Assembly (NCBI GenBank): GCA_003517285.1
Contig: DPAW01000126.1
Span: forward strand, 541-7,390
DNA: 6,850 nucleotides
DNA from: Verrucomicrobiales bacterium
GTDB taxonomy: Bacteria > Verrucomicrobiota > Verrucomicrobiia > Limisphaerales > UBA1100
Direction: 5' to 3'
In this document: positions 1 to 6,365 of the stretch, one piece after another
Layout: each line of letters starts with the position of its first letter
How positions within the stretch are numbered: position 1 is the stretch's first letter
Program-made: the position numbers and the translations under genes
The notes under the pieces: generated by a model
The model's database searches: none
Told to the model about the DNA's origin: nothing
What the model saw: the letters and a program-made list of their open reading frames with translations, nothing else

Positions 1-375
1 GGTTGCGAGGAGATGACCGCCAAGTATCGCGAGGGCGACCGCAAAGTGGTCACCGATGGGGGCACCTATCTACGGCCGACCATTGTGTATTGCGAATCCT
101 TCGAGCACCCCTTATCCAACCGCGAATTTCTGTGTCCGTACGCGAGCGTGGTGGAAGTGCCGCAGGCGGATATGCTCAATCAAATGGGCGAATCCTTGGT
201 CGTCACCGCCATCACCAAGGACGAAGCGTTTCAAGCGGACCTGCTCGCCTCCCCGCTGATTGAACGTCTGAATCTTGGGCCAATTTCCACTATGAAAATT
301 TCATGGGATCAGCCGCATGAAGGCAACATGTTTGAGTTCCTCTACAAACGACGCTCCATTGGCATGGCGGCCTGA
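1..375 (+). CDS. Aldehyde dehydrogenase family protein, C-terminal part (5' end outside window)
   Basis: The reading frame is open from base 1 and ends at TGA 373-375, leaving the last 124 residues. Aldehyde dehydrogenases oxidise aldehydes to acids with NAD(P)+. The visible part fits the end of the NAD-binding fold and the oligomerisation tail: a GGTYLRPTIV segment, then NREFLCPY where the family usually has an EIFGP-type motif whose Glu contacts the NAD ribose, then VVTAITKDEAF corresponding to the usual 'VFTxD' stretch. The catalytic Cys and general-base Glu lie upstream and cannot be checked. The usual C-terminal PFGGxKxSG motif is not recognisable; DQPHEGNMFEFLYKRRSIG stands there instead, so this is a divergent subgroup. 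The gene lies 37 bases before an iron alcohol dehydrogenase on the same strand, which suggests the two act in sequence on one alcohol/aldehyde/acid route. The substrate cannot be told. An ATG at base 13 is internal, not the start. Confidence 0.8.
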   Translation, partial: GCEEMTAKYREGDRKVVTDGGTYLRPTIVYCESFEHPLSNREFLCPYASVVEVPQADMLNQMGESLVVTAITKDEAFQADLLASPLIERLNLGPISTMKISWDQPHEGNMFEFLYKRRSIGMAA

Positions 376-412
376 TTGAACACCACCTCGATCTCCGGCG
401 TCCGATCCACCG

Positions 413-1597
413 ATGAGCCACCCAGCCGAACTCGCCGACCAAACCAGCTTCGATGCCCAGCTGCATCTGCGTCTGGTGTTTGGCAGTGGCACGCTCAACC
501 GGCTTGGGGAAATGGCCAGAGAATACGGGGCCGGCAAGGTGTTGCTGGTCACGGATCCGGGCATTCGTTCTGTGGGTCATGTGGGCCGCGCGCAGGCCAG
601 CTTGGCGGCGGCGGAATTACCCGTGGTCATCTACGATCAGGCCAAGGAAAATCCCACCACCGAATGCGTGGCCGACTGTGTGGAACTGGCCCGGCGCGAG
701 GGCATTGATTTCATTGTCGGCTTAGGTGGCGGTAGCTCGATGGACACCGCCAAGGGATGCAATTTCCTGCTCACCAATGGCGGCGAGATGAAGGATTACT
801 GGGGTGTGGGCAAGGCGTCCAAGCCGATGCTGCCGCTCATTGCAATTCCCACCACCGCCGGGACGGGCAGTGAGTGCCAGAGTTTTGCGCTGATTTCCGA
901 TGCGGTCACGCACGCCAAGATGGCCTGCGGTGATCCCAAGGCGATGGCCAAGGTGGCGATTCTGGACCCGGAACTGACCCTTTCTCAGCCCGCTCGCGTC
1001 ACAGCCTGCACGGGCATTGATGCGGTGGCACATGCGGTGGAATCCGCCGTTACGCGTAAGCGCAACGAGACCTCCCAGCAATATTCGCGGGTGGCGTTCG
1101 GCTTGCTAAGCCAAAGTTTGCCAGCGGTTTTGACCAAGCCGAACGACCTAGAGGCTCGCGGCTTGATGCTGTTGGGTGCGGCCTTTGCCGGTACGGCCAT
1201 TGAGCATAGTATGCTTGGTGCGGCGCATTCGGCGGCCAATCCACTAACGGCACATTTTGATGTGATCCACGGGCAGGCAGTCGGGTTGATGTTGCCGCAT
1301 GTGGTACGGTTTAACGGAGAGGATGAAGATATCGCTAGGGCTTATGCTGAATTGGTGACGGGGACGACTGCTGCTTCGATCAACGGAGTTCCGGCTCATG
1401 AATCGCTGGCCAGCTTACTGGAAGACTTTATGGATGCTGCCGGAATGCCTCGAGATTTGAAGGATTGCGGCGTAGATTCCACCAAGATCGATTTGCTTTC
1501 TGAGGAAGCGGCCGCCCAATGGACGGCAAGCTTTAACCCGCGAGATATAACCGCCTCAGATTTCAAAGGTCTTTACAGTAGGGCTTTTGGTTCCTAA
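413..1597 (+). CDS. Iron-containing (group III) alcohol dehydrogenase
   Basis: This 394-residue protein has the normal length for the Fe-ADH family, cytosolic enzymes that interconvert alcohols and aldehydes with NAD(P)(H). Residues 105-111 read GGGSSMD, the family's nucleotide-binding loop, followed by IPTTAGTGSE at 145-154. The metal ligands can be placed by comparison with E. coli FucO: D203 and H207 in DAVAH, H272 in AAHSAANP, and H286 in VIHGQAVG. LPHVVRFN at 295-301 is also typical. Position 276 is Asn where FucO, as I recall it, has a His near the active site; the ANP form occurs in other family members. ATG 413 is the only sensible start, because an in-frame TGA lies at 377-379 and no ATG falls between. 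There is no clear Shine-Dalgarno. The upstream aldehyde dehydrogenase suggests a coupled alcohol/aldehyde pathway; the substrate is unknown. GC content falls to about 50% in the last third of the gene. Confidence 0.9.
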   Translation: MSHPAELADQTSFDAQLHLRLVFGSGTLNRLGEMAREYGAGKVLLVTDPGIRSVGHVGRAQASLAAAELPVVIYDQAKENPTTECVADCVELARREGIDFIVGLGGGSSMDTAKGCNFLLTNGGEMKDYWGVGKASKPMLPLIAIPTTAGTGSECQSFALISDAVTHAKMACGDPKAMAKVAILDPELTLSQPARVTACTGIDAVAHAVESAVTRKRNETSQQYSRVAFGLLSQSLPAVLTKPNDLEARGLMLLGAAFAGTAIEHSMLGAAHSAANPLTAHFDVIHGQAVGLMLPHVVRFNGEDEDIARAYAELVTGTTAASINGVPAHESLASLLEDFMDAAGMPRDLKDCGVDSTKIDLLSEEAAAQWTASFNPRDITASDFKGLYSRAFGS

Positions 1598-1621
1598 CTC
1601 ACGTGTGATAGACTTAATCTG

Positions 1622-2482
1622 ATGACAACAGATTTCTCCGATGATGCGCTCCTTTTGATTGCACATGGGAGTACTGTGAATTCCCAGTCTAGCGAGCCAA
1701 CTCGACGTCTGACGGAGGAATTGAACTCAAGAAAGCTCTTTGCTGAGGTTGCGTGCGCATTCAAATTAGAGGAGCCTTATATTTCTGATGCACTCACGGA
1801 GTTGAGTTCAAAACGTGTTTTTGCTGCCCCGATCACAATCAGTGAAGGACAATTTACCGAGGAACAAATCCCATTTGGCCTAGGTTTGTGCACCAAAGGA
1901 CAATGTGACTGTCCGGTGGGAGAATGTAATTATCCCAGTATTGCAGAGGTAAACGGCAAAGAGATTGTTTACTGTCGACCGGTTGGAACGCATAATACCA
2001 TGACAGATGTACTGCTTGGGAGGGCCAAGGAAATCGTTCAAAAATATCCTTTTCCTAAGCCGCCAAAACCAGAGGAAATCTGCTTGATCATTGCCGGTCA
2101 TGGCACAAAGAGAAATTTAAAATCCCGCAAAGCAATAGATGCGCAGGTTCAGGCAATTAAAGAACTCGGCGAGTACGCAGACGTGCAGTCAGCCTTCATG
2201 GAAGAGACGCCGCTTATTGCGGACTGTTACGAGAACGCTGAAGCTCGTCACATTGTAATGGTTCCATTCTTTATTGCCGATGGCCTTCATACTGTAGAGG
2301 ATATCCCAGTACTGCTCGGAGAAACTGAAAAACAGGTTAAAAAACGTTTGGAGGCAAATCAAGTCACATGGCGAAACCCGACCGAACGGAAAGGTAAGCT
2401 CGTCTGGTACACCGAAGCCATTGGCAGTGAGCCACATTTGCCAGAGGTGATCCTCGAGCGGGTGCGCGAGGCGGCGGTATAA
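1622..2482 (+). CDS. CbiX/SirB-like sirohydrochlorin (cobalto/ferro)chelatase family protein, two-domain form
   Basis: This 286-residue protein is built from two CbiX-type halves. The family inserts Co2+ (cobalamin route) or Fe2+ (siroheme route) into sirohydrochlorin in the cytosol. The first half begins with LLIAHGS (H15) and ends with ITISEGQFTEEQIP (71-84). The second begins with LIIAGHGTK (H160) and contains FFIADGLHTVEDIP (216-229, H223). The pair of metal/tetrapyrrole-handling His residues is complete only in the C-terminal half; the first half has Phe78 where the second His belongs. Residues 90-102 carry four cysteines spaced C-x4-C-x-C-x4-C, with a further Cys118, which suggests a bound metal or Fe-S cluster (inference). 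The start is ATG 1622, 24 bases after the alcohol dehydrogenase stop, without a Shine-Dalgarno. GC is about 40-50% over most of the gene against 60% or more in neighbours. No other cobalamin or siroheme gene is in view, so the metal and the exact reaction are open. Confidence 0.78.
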   Translation: MTTDFSDDALLLIAHGSTVNSQSSEPTRRLTEELNSRKLFAEVACAFKLEEPYISDALTELSSKRVFAAPITISEGQFTEEQIPFGLGLCTKGQCDCPVGECNYPSIAEVNGKEIVYCRPVGTHNTMTDVLLGRAKEIVQKYPFPKPPKPEEICLIIAGHGTKRNLKSRKAIDAQVQAIKELGEYADVQSAFMEETPLIADCYENAEARHIVMVPFFIADGLHTVEDIPVLLGETEKQVKKRLEANQVTWRNPTERKGKLVWYTEAIGSEPHLPEVILERVREAAV

Positions 2483-2528
2483 CTTTCCGCTTTGAGAACG
2501 GCGTACTCCGCCGCATGATCACTCTCCC

Positions 2529-3398
2529 GTGACTATTCCGAAAATCACACTCATTGGCGTCGGCCTGCTGGGCGGCTCCATAGGTTTGGCGGCCCGCCAA
2601 CGCGGCGTTGCTGGGCAGGTCACTGGCCTTGTGCGCCGGACCGAGAGTGTGGAGGAATGTCGGGCCGCCGGCGCCGTGGATGTCGCCACACTGGATTTGG
2701 CCGAAGCAGTGACCGGAGCCGAGTTGGTGATTTTATGCACGCCGGTGGGTGGCATGAAAGCAATGGCCGAAGCTATCAAACCGTACTTGGCGCCGGACGC
2801 TGTGGTGACGGATGTCGGCAGCGTGAAGGCATCGGTGGTGACAGAGGTGGAGCCGGTGTTGCCGCGGTTTGTGGGCAGTCATCCGATGGCAGGTTCCGAG
2901 CAAACGGGCGTGGCCAATGCGCGCTCGGATTTGTTCGAAAACGCTGTGTGCGCGGTGACGTCTACGGACCAAAGCGATGCGGCGTGTGTCGCGCGCGTGA
3001 ACGAATTTTGGACGGCGCTTGGCAGTCACGTGATTTCGCTGCCCGCCGCCGAGCACGATACGATCGTCGCCCGCACCAGTCACCTGCCGCATGTGCTGGC
3101 AAGCGCACTGGTCAACGCTGTGCTCGGCCAACTGCGCGAAGGTGAGGCGGCTTTTCTGGGCACGGGCTTTCGCGATACCACGCGGTTGGCGTCCGGTTCT
3201 TCCGCCATGTGGCGCGACATTGCGATGGATAACGCGCCGGCCATTGAGCAGGCTATCGATGATCTGCAGGCTGAACTGGCGACGTTGAAGACCGCGTTGA
3301 ACGCCCGTGAGGCGACGGCGTTGGAAACGTTTTTTGCCAAAGGCCAGGAATTTCGCCAGCAATGGATTACCGGTCTGAAGGACGTGGAGCGCGAGTAA
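2529..3398 (+). CDS. tyrA: Prephenate (or arogenate) dehydrogenase
   Basis: TyrA oxidatively decarboxylates prephenate to 4-hydroxyphenylpyruvate, or arogenate to tyrosine, using NAD(P)+. The protein has 289 residues and no fused chorismate mutase or ACT regulatory domain, so it is the simple single-function form. Visible motifs are the Rossmann loop GVGLLGGS (10-17), LVILCTPVGGM (67-76), VVTDVGSVK (92-100), GSHPMAGSE (116-124, with the conserved active-site His118), ARTSHLPHVL (181-190) and GTGFRDTTRLA (211-221). The start is GTG 2529, directly before the Rossmann strand; no in-frame ATG precedes it and there is no Shine-Dalgarno. Its TAA stop overlaps the aroA ATG by one base (TAATG), so translation is probably coupled, and it forms a block with aroA and cmk. 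Whether prephenate or arogenate is preferred cannot be read from the sequence. With no ACT domain, tyrosine feedback would have to act elsewhere (inference). Confidence 0.93.
   Translation: MTIPKITLIGVGLLGGSIGLAARQRGVAGQVTGLVRRTESVEECRAAGAVDVATLDLAEAVTGAELVILCTPVGGMKAMAEAIKPYLAPDAVVTDVGSVKASVVTEVEPVLPRFVGSHPMAGSEQTGVANARSDLFENAVCAVTSTDQSDAACVARVNEFWTALGSHVISLPAAEHDTIVARTSHLPHVLASALVNAVLGQLREGEAAFLGTGFRDTTRLASGSSAMWRDIAMDNAPAIEQAIDDLQAELATLKTALNAREATALETFFAKGQEFRQQWITGLKDVERE
3386..3389 (+). promoter_or_regulatory. Ribosome binding site of aroA (GGAG)
   Basis: GGAG inside the last codons of tyrA lies eight bases before ATG 3398. It decides the start of aroA: the frame stays open upstream to an ATG at 3362, but that would overlap tyrA by 37 bases and add 12 residues unlike an AroA N-terminus. 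It is the only good Shine-Dalgarno I see before a start in this window. Confidence 0.6.
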
Positions 3399-4645
3399 TG
3401 CCGCTGCCTGACCTCATCGAGATCGCGCCTCTGCCTGGGCCTCTTCAGGCGCACATTACTGTGCCTGGCTCCAAGAGCATAACCAATCGCGCACTTATTC
3501 TCGCGGCGTTGGCCGAGGGAGACACGACGCTGACTGGCGCGCTGTGGAGTGAGGACACGCAAATCATGGTAGGCGCACTGCAGACGATGGGCTTCGGCGT
3601 GTCGGTGGCTGAGGATCCGGCGGAGTCCGCCAATCGTACCATCACCGTGCAAGGTCAAGGCGGCCGGATTCCCAAGACGCCGGAGGATCTGTTCGTGAGC
3701 AATGCCGGCACGGCCGCGCGGTTTTTGGCGGCGCTGGTTTGTCTCGGAGATGGCCCGGTGAAATTGCATGGCATCGATCGTATGCACGAACGGCCGCAGG
3801 ACGAATTGTTTCAGGCGCTGCGCGCGCTGGGGTATACGGTGGACACGCCGAACGACAAGCTGCCCGCCACCATTCACGGGACCGGCCCGCGCGCCGCGGC
3901 GTGCACGGTGAGACTGCAAGAGAGTTCGCAATTCGCCAGTGCCCTGCTGCTGGCTGCTGGCGTCGGCGGCTGGCAGATCGGTTTTGGCGAGGCGAAGCTC
4001 GATGAGGCGCCTTATGTGCAGATGACGCAGGAGCTGATCGCGGAGTTCCCCAAGGCCGGCGGCACGTTTGCCATTGAACCGGATGCCTCGAGCGGAAGTT
4101 ATTTTTGGGGCGTGAACACCTTTGCCGAAGGCGTGGAGGTGGCGCACTGGCCGTTGACCGGCTGGCAGATTGATGCGCAGTTCACGAGGTTCCTGTCTCT
4201 GCCGCGCGAGGTGTCGCGTCGAACGGACCTGGGCGACAGCATCATGACCGCCATCACGCTGGCACCCTTGCAGGACCGGCCTACGAGCTTCACGGATCTC
4301 GGTCGATTACGCTTGCAGGAATGCGAACGTGTGGCGGCGCTGCGCACGGAACTGACCAAGTGCTGCGCGCGGATCACTGAAGAAGGCGATACGCTGCACG
4401 TCGAGCCCTCGCCGGAATTACGCGGGGCGGAGATCGAAACCTACAACGATCATCGCATGGCCATGTGTTTTGCCCTGCTCGGCCTAAAGGTGCCGGGTAT
4501 GCGCCTGCGCGATCCGGCTTGCGTGAAAAAAACGTTCCCCAATTTTTTCCAGAAACTGGCCGCCGCCCCGCCTTCCGGGTTGGGGGCGATAATCCGCGAT
4601 GCCGCTGGACGCGGGTTGGCCGGTGAAGATTTATTTGCTGCATGA
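3398..4645 (+). CDS. aroA: 3-phosphoshikimate 1-carboxyvinyltransferase (EPSP synthase), apparently shortened form
   Basis: AroA joins shikimate-3-phosphate and phosphoenolpyruvate to make EPSP, the step before chorismate. From ATG 3398 the protein has 415 residues. E. coli catalytic positions can be matched: Lys22 to K26 (PGSKSITNRA), Gly96 to G104 (NAGTAARFL), Arg124 to R132 (HERP), Ser169-Gln171 to S176-Q178 (SSQF), Asp313 to D280, Glu341 to E308, Arg344 to R311, His385-Arg386 to H352-R353 (YNDHRMAM) and Lys411 to K378 (KKTFPNFF). The PEP site is therefore intact. Between SSQ and D280 the protein is about 40 residues shorter than E. coli, lost in two pieces, after F217 and after D259. Asn336 and Lys340, which contact shikimate-3-phosphate, correspond to R303 and Q307, and Pro101 to F109. 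About 25 extra residues follow the usual C-terminus. The frame is unbroken. The gene overlaps tyrA by 1 base and cmk by 4. Confidence 0.93.
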   Translation: MPLPDLIEIAPLPGPLQAHITVPGSKSITNRALILAALAEGDTTLTGALWSEDTQIMVGALQTMGFGVSVAEDPAESANRTITVQGQGGRIPKTPEDLFVSNAGTAARFLAALVCLGDGPVKLHGIDRMHERPQDELFQALRALGYTVDTPNDKLPATIHGTGPRAAACTVRLQESSQFASALLLAAGVGGWQIGFGEAKLDEAPYVQMTQELIAEFPKAGGTFAIEPDASSGSYFWGVNTFAEGVEVAHWPLTGWQIDAQFTRFLSLPREVSRRTDLGDSIMTAITLAPLQDRPTSFTDLGRLRLQECERVAALRTELTKCCARITEEGDTLHVEPSPELRGAEIETYNDHRMAMCFALLGLKVPGMRLRDPACVKKTFPNFFQKLAAAPPSGLGAIIRDAAGRGLAGEDLFAA

Positions 4646-5283
4646 ATGACCCTGAACCCATCGTGATCGCCATCGACGGCCCCAGCGCCAGTGGCAAGAG
4701 CACGAACTCCAAGATCATCGCTGCCCGGCTTGGGTATGTGTACGTGGACACCGGCGCGATGTATCGCACGCTGGCCTGGTACGCGTTGCAGGCAGGCACA
4801 GAGGTGACCAATGCGGCAGCGGTGAAAGCCTTGTGCCGCGATTGGCCGGCGAAACTAGTACGGCGCGGCGACAGCATTTGGCTGGAGGTAGACGGTTATT
4901 TTCCTGAGCAGGAAATTCGCTCCGCCGAAGTCAGTGCAGTGGTGAGTCACGTGGCGCAGGTGCCGTTCGTGCGCGAATGGATGAAGGAACGTCAGCGGTC
5001 TTGTGTGCAGTTCGGCAATCTGGTGATGGAGGGGCGCGACATTACCTCGAACATTTTTCCGGATACGCCGTATAAATTTTATCTCGATGCCTCAGCCGAA
5101 GTACGACAGGCGCGGCGCGATGCCGATGGCGTGGAGGAGAATCTCGCGGCCCGCGATCAACGCGACAGCACCCGTAAGGCTGCCCCGCTGAAAGTGGTGG
5201 AAGGCGCCACGGTCATCAACAATTCCGGCGAGTCCCCCGAGGAAACCAGCGCCCGGATCATTGCCTTGGTGCAGGGCGGTTAA
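4642..5283 (+). CDS. cmk: Cytidylate kinase ((d)CMP kinase)
   Basis: Cmk phosphorylates CMP and dCMP with ATP, supplying CDP/dCDP for nucleic acids and phospholipids. The 213-residue protein has the P-loop GPSASGKST (13-21), VDTGAMYR (35-42, with the CMP-contacting Asp36), EIRSAEVS (91-98), the EGRDI motif (130-134, with Arg132-Asp133), FYLDASAEVR (146-155) and RDQRDSTRKAAPL (171-183). The glycine usual after GRDI/GRDM is Thr135 (ITS), and the late VIDT-like strand reads VINNSG. The lid between ARR (157-159) and RD (171) has only 11 residues, against about 22 in E. coli Cmk from memory. The start ATG 4642 overlaps the aroA stop as ATGA, which implies translational coupling. aroA-cmk neighbourhood is common in bacteria; here no rpsA or acyltransferase follows, because pyrD lies on the opposite strand. 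The stop lies in a TTAA shared with pyrD. Confidence 0.93.
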   Translation: MNDPEPIVIAIDGPSASGKSTNSKIIAARLGYVYVDTGAMYRTLAWYALQAGTEVTNAAAVKALCRDWPAKLVRRGDSIWLEVDGYFPEQEIRSAEVSAVVSHVAQVPFVREWMKERQRSCVQFGNLVMEGRDITSNIFPDTPYKFYLDASAEVRQARRDADGVEENLAARDQRDSTRKAAPLKVVEGATVINNSGESPEETSARIIALVQGG

Positions 5284-6365
5284 CTTTGGCCAATCACCTC
5301 CGCCAGCGAGCGGACGCCTTCTTGTTCCATGCGCGCCTTGAGGCCGCGCAGGATATCGCCCGCGATGGCGGGACCTTCATAGACCAGACCGGTGTAGACC
5401 TGCAACAGACTGGCGCCGGCGGTGATTTTTTCCCAGGCGTCGGCTGCTGTGAAGATGCCGCCCACGCCGATGATCGGTAGCTTGCCTTCGGTGTGCTGAT
5501 AAATATGCGCGATGACCTCCGTGCTGCGCGTGCGTAATGGTGTGCCGCTAAGGCCGCCGGTTTGCTCATAGGTAGCCCGGCATTGCGCGTCGCCGGACTC
5601 GGGGCGTTCGATGGTGGTGTTGGTGGCCACAATGCCGGCGAGTGAGTGGACCGTGGCCAGCTCGAGCACATCGTCGATCGCTTCATAAGTGAGGTCAGGC
5701 GCGATCTTGATAAGCAGCGGAACCTTGGAGTTCACCGCACGCAGAGCTTTCAGAATGTCGTCCAAGGCGTTCTTGTCTTGCAGTTGACGCAGGTTGGGCG
5801 TGTTGGGTGAACTGACATTGACGACAAAGAAATCGGCCAGACCCTGCAGCGTGCGAAAGGAGAAGGCGTAATCCTCAGCGGCTTCCTCCAGCGGTGTGAC
5901 TTTTGATTTGCCGAGATTGATGCCAATGGGATGAGCGGGCCACTGATCACGCGCGTGCCATTGTCGCAATGCCTGCGCGACGGCTTCGGCACCGGGATTG
6001 TTGAAGCCCATGCGGTTGACCAGCGCGCGATCGTTGACGGCGCGAAACATGCGCGGTGCGTCATTACCCGGTTGCGCGTGTTGCGTCACGCCGCCCAGTT
6101 CGGCAAAGCCGAACCCCAGCCGTTCCCACATTGGTACGGCGGCCGCGTGTTTGTCCATCCCGGCCGCGAGCCCGATGGGATTGGGAAACCGCAGGCCGCC
6201 TAAAGTCACTGGTAGATCGGGCGCACCGTACACGGCATCGGTCAGCATGGGAACCAACGGCAACCGGCCGGCCCAGGACAGGCCACTTATGACACGATTG
6301 TGCGCGGCCTCGGATTCCTGAAAAAAGAGCAGTGGTTGCAGGCAGTTACGATAGATCCAGCCCAT
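5280..6365 (-). CDS. pyrD: Dihydroorotate dehydrogenase (quinone), class 2
   Basis: PyrD oxidises dihydroorotate to orotate, the fourth step of pyrimidine synthesis; class 2 enzymes hold FMN, sit on the inner face of the membrane and pass electrons to quinone. The 361-residue protein has the class 2 length. The N-terminal 30 or so residues (MGWIYRNCLQPLLFFQESE and on) resemble the amphipathic helical pair that binds the membrane and quinone. Conserved blocks are PNPIGLAAGMDK (61-72), FAELGGVT (87-94), NRMGFNNPG (117-125), IGINLGKSK (147-155), VVNVSSPNTPNLR (181-193; Ser186 is the expected catalytic base), LLIKIAPDL (217-225), IVATNTT (245-251), GGLSGTPLR (270-278) and IIGVGGIF (298-305). The start is ATG with complement at 6363-6365; no Shine-Dalgarno precedes it. 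It converges on cmk, sharing four bases, and diverges from the PII gene. Thematically it joins cmk in pyrimidine supply, though transcribed separately. Confidence 0.95.
   Translation of the reverse strand: MGWIYRNCLQPLLFFQESEAAHNRVISGLSWAGRLPLVPMLTDAVYGAPDLPVTLGGLRFPNPIGLAAGMDKHAAAVPMWERLGFGFAELGGVTQHAQPGNDAPRMFRAVNDRALVNRMGFNNPGAEAVAQALRQWHARDQWPAHPIGINLGKSKVTPLEEAAEDYAFSFRTLQGLADFFVVNVSSPNTPNLRQLQDKNALDDILKALRAVNSKVPLLIKIAPDLTYEAIDDVLELATVHSLAGIVATNTTIERPESGDAQCRATYEQTGGLSGTPLRTRSTEVIAHIYQHTEGKLPIIGVGGIFTAADAWEKITAGASLLQVYTGLVYEGPAIAGDILRGLKARMEQEGVRSLAEVIGQS

Noticed and set aside
376..708. 110-codon frame starting with TTG directly after the aldehyde dehydrogenase stop
   Set aside because: It overlaps the alcohol dehydrogenase gene in another frame, is low in complexity (Gly, Arg, Ser) and has no motif.
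1587..1614. Possible promoter (TTGGTT, 16 bases, TAGACT) before the chelatase gene
   Set aside because: It matches the consensus at only 3 and 4 of 6 positions and partly lies in the preceding gene; too weak to annotate.
2471..2514. GCGGCGG (2471-2477) and CCGCCGC (2508-2514), with a smaller inner stem CGGCG/CGCCG, as a terminator after the chelatase gene
   Set aside because: The left arm is inside the coding end, the loop is 30 bases, the inner stem is only five pairs and no T-run follows. It is more likely chance in GC-rich codons.
2733..3362. 209-codon frame on the - strand within tyrA
   Set aside because: Antisense shadow of tyrA with shadow-like composition and no recognisable domain.
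3362..3397. Upstream in-frame ATG as the aroA start (12 extra residues)
   Set aside because: It would overlap tyrA by 37 bases. The ATG at 3398 has a GGAG eight bases upstream and a TAATG junction, which fits better.
3080..4147. Long open frame of 355 codons on the - strand across tyrA and aroA
   Set aside because: It lies opposite two well-recognised genes, is rich in Arg, His and Gln as expected of an antisense frame in GC-rich DNA, and shows no family motif.
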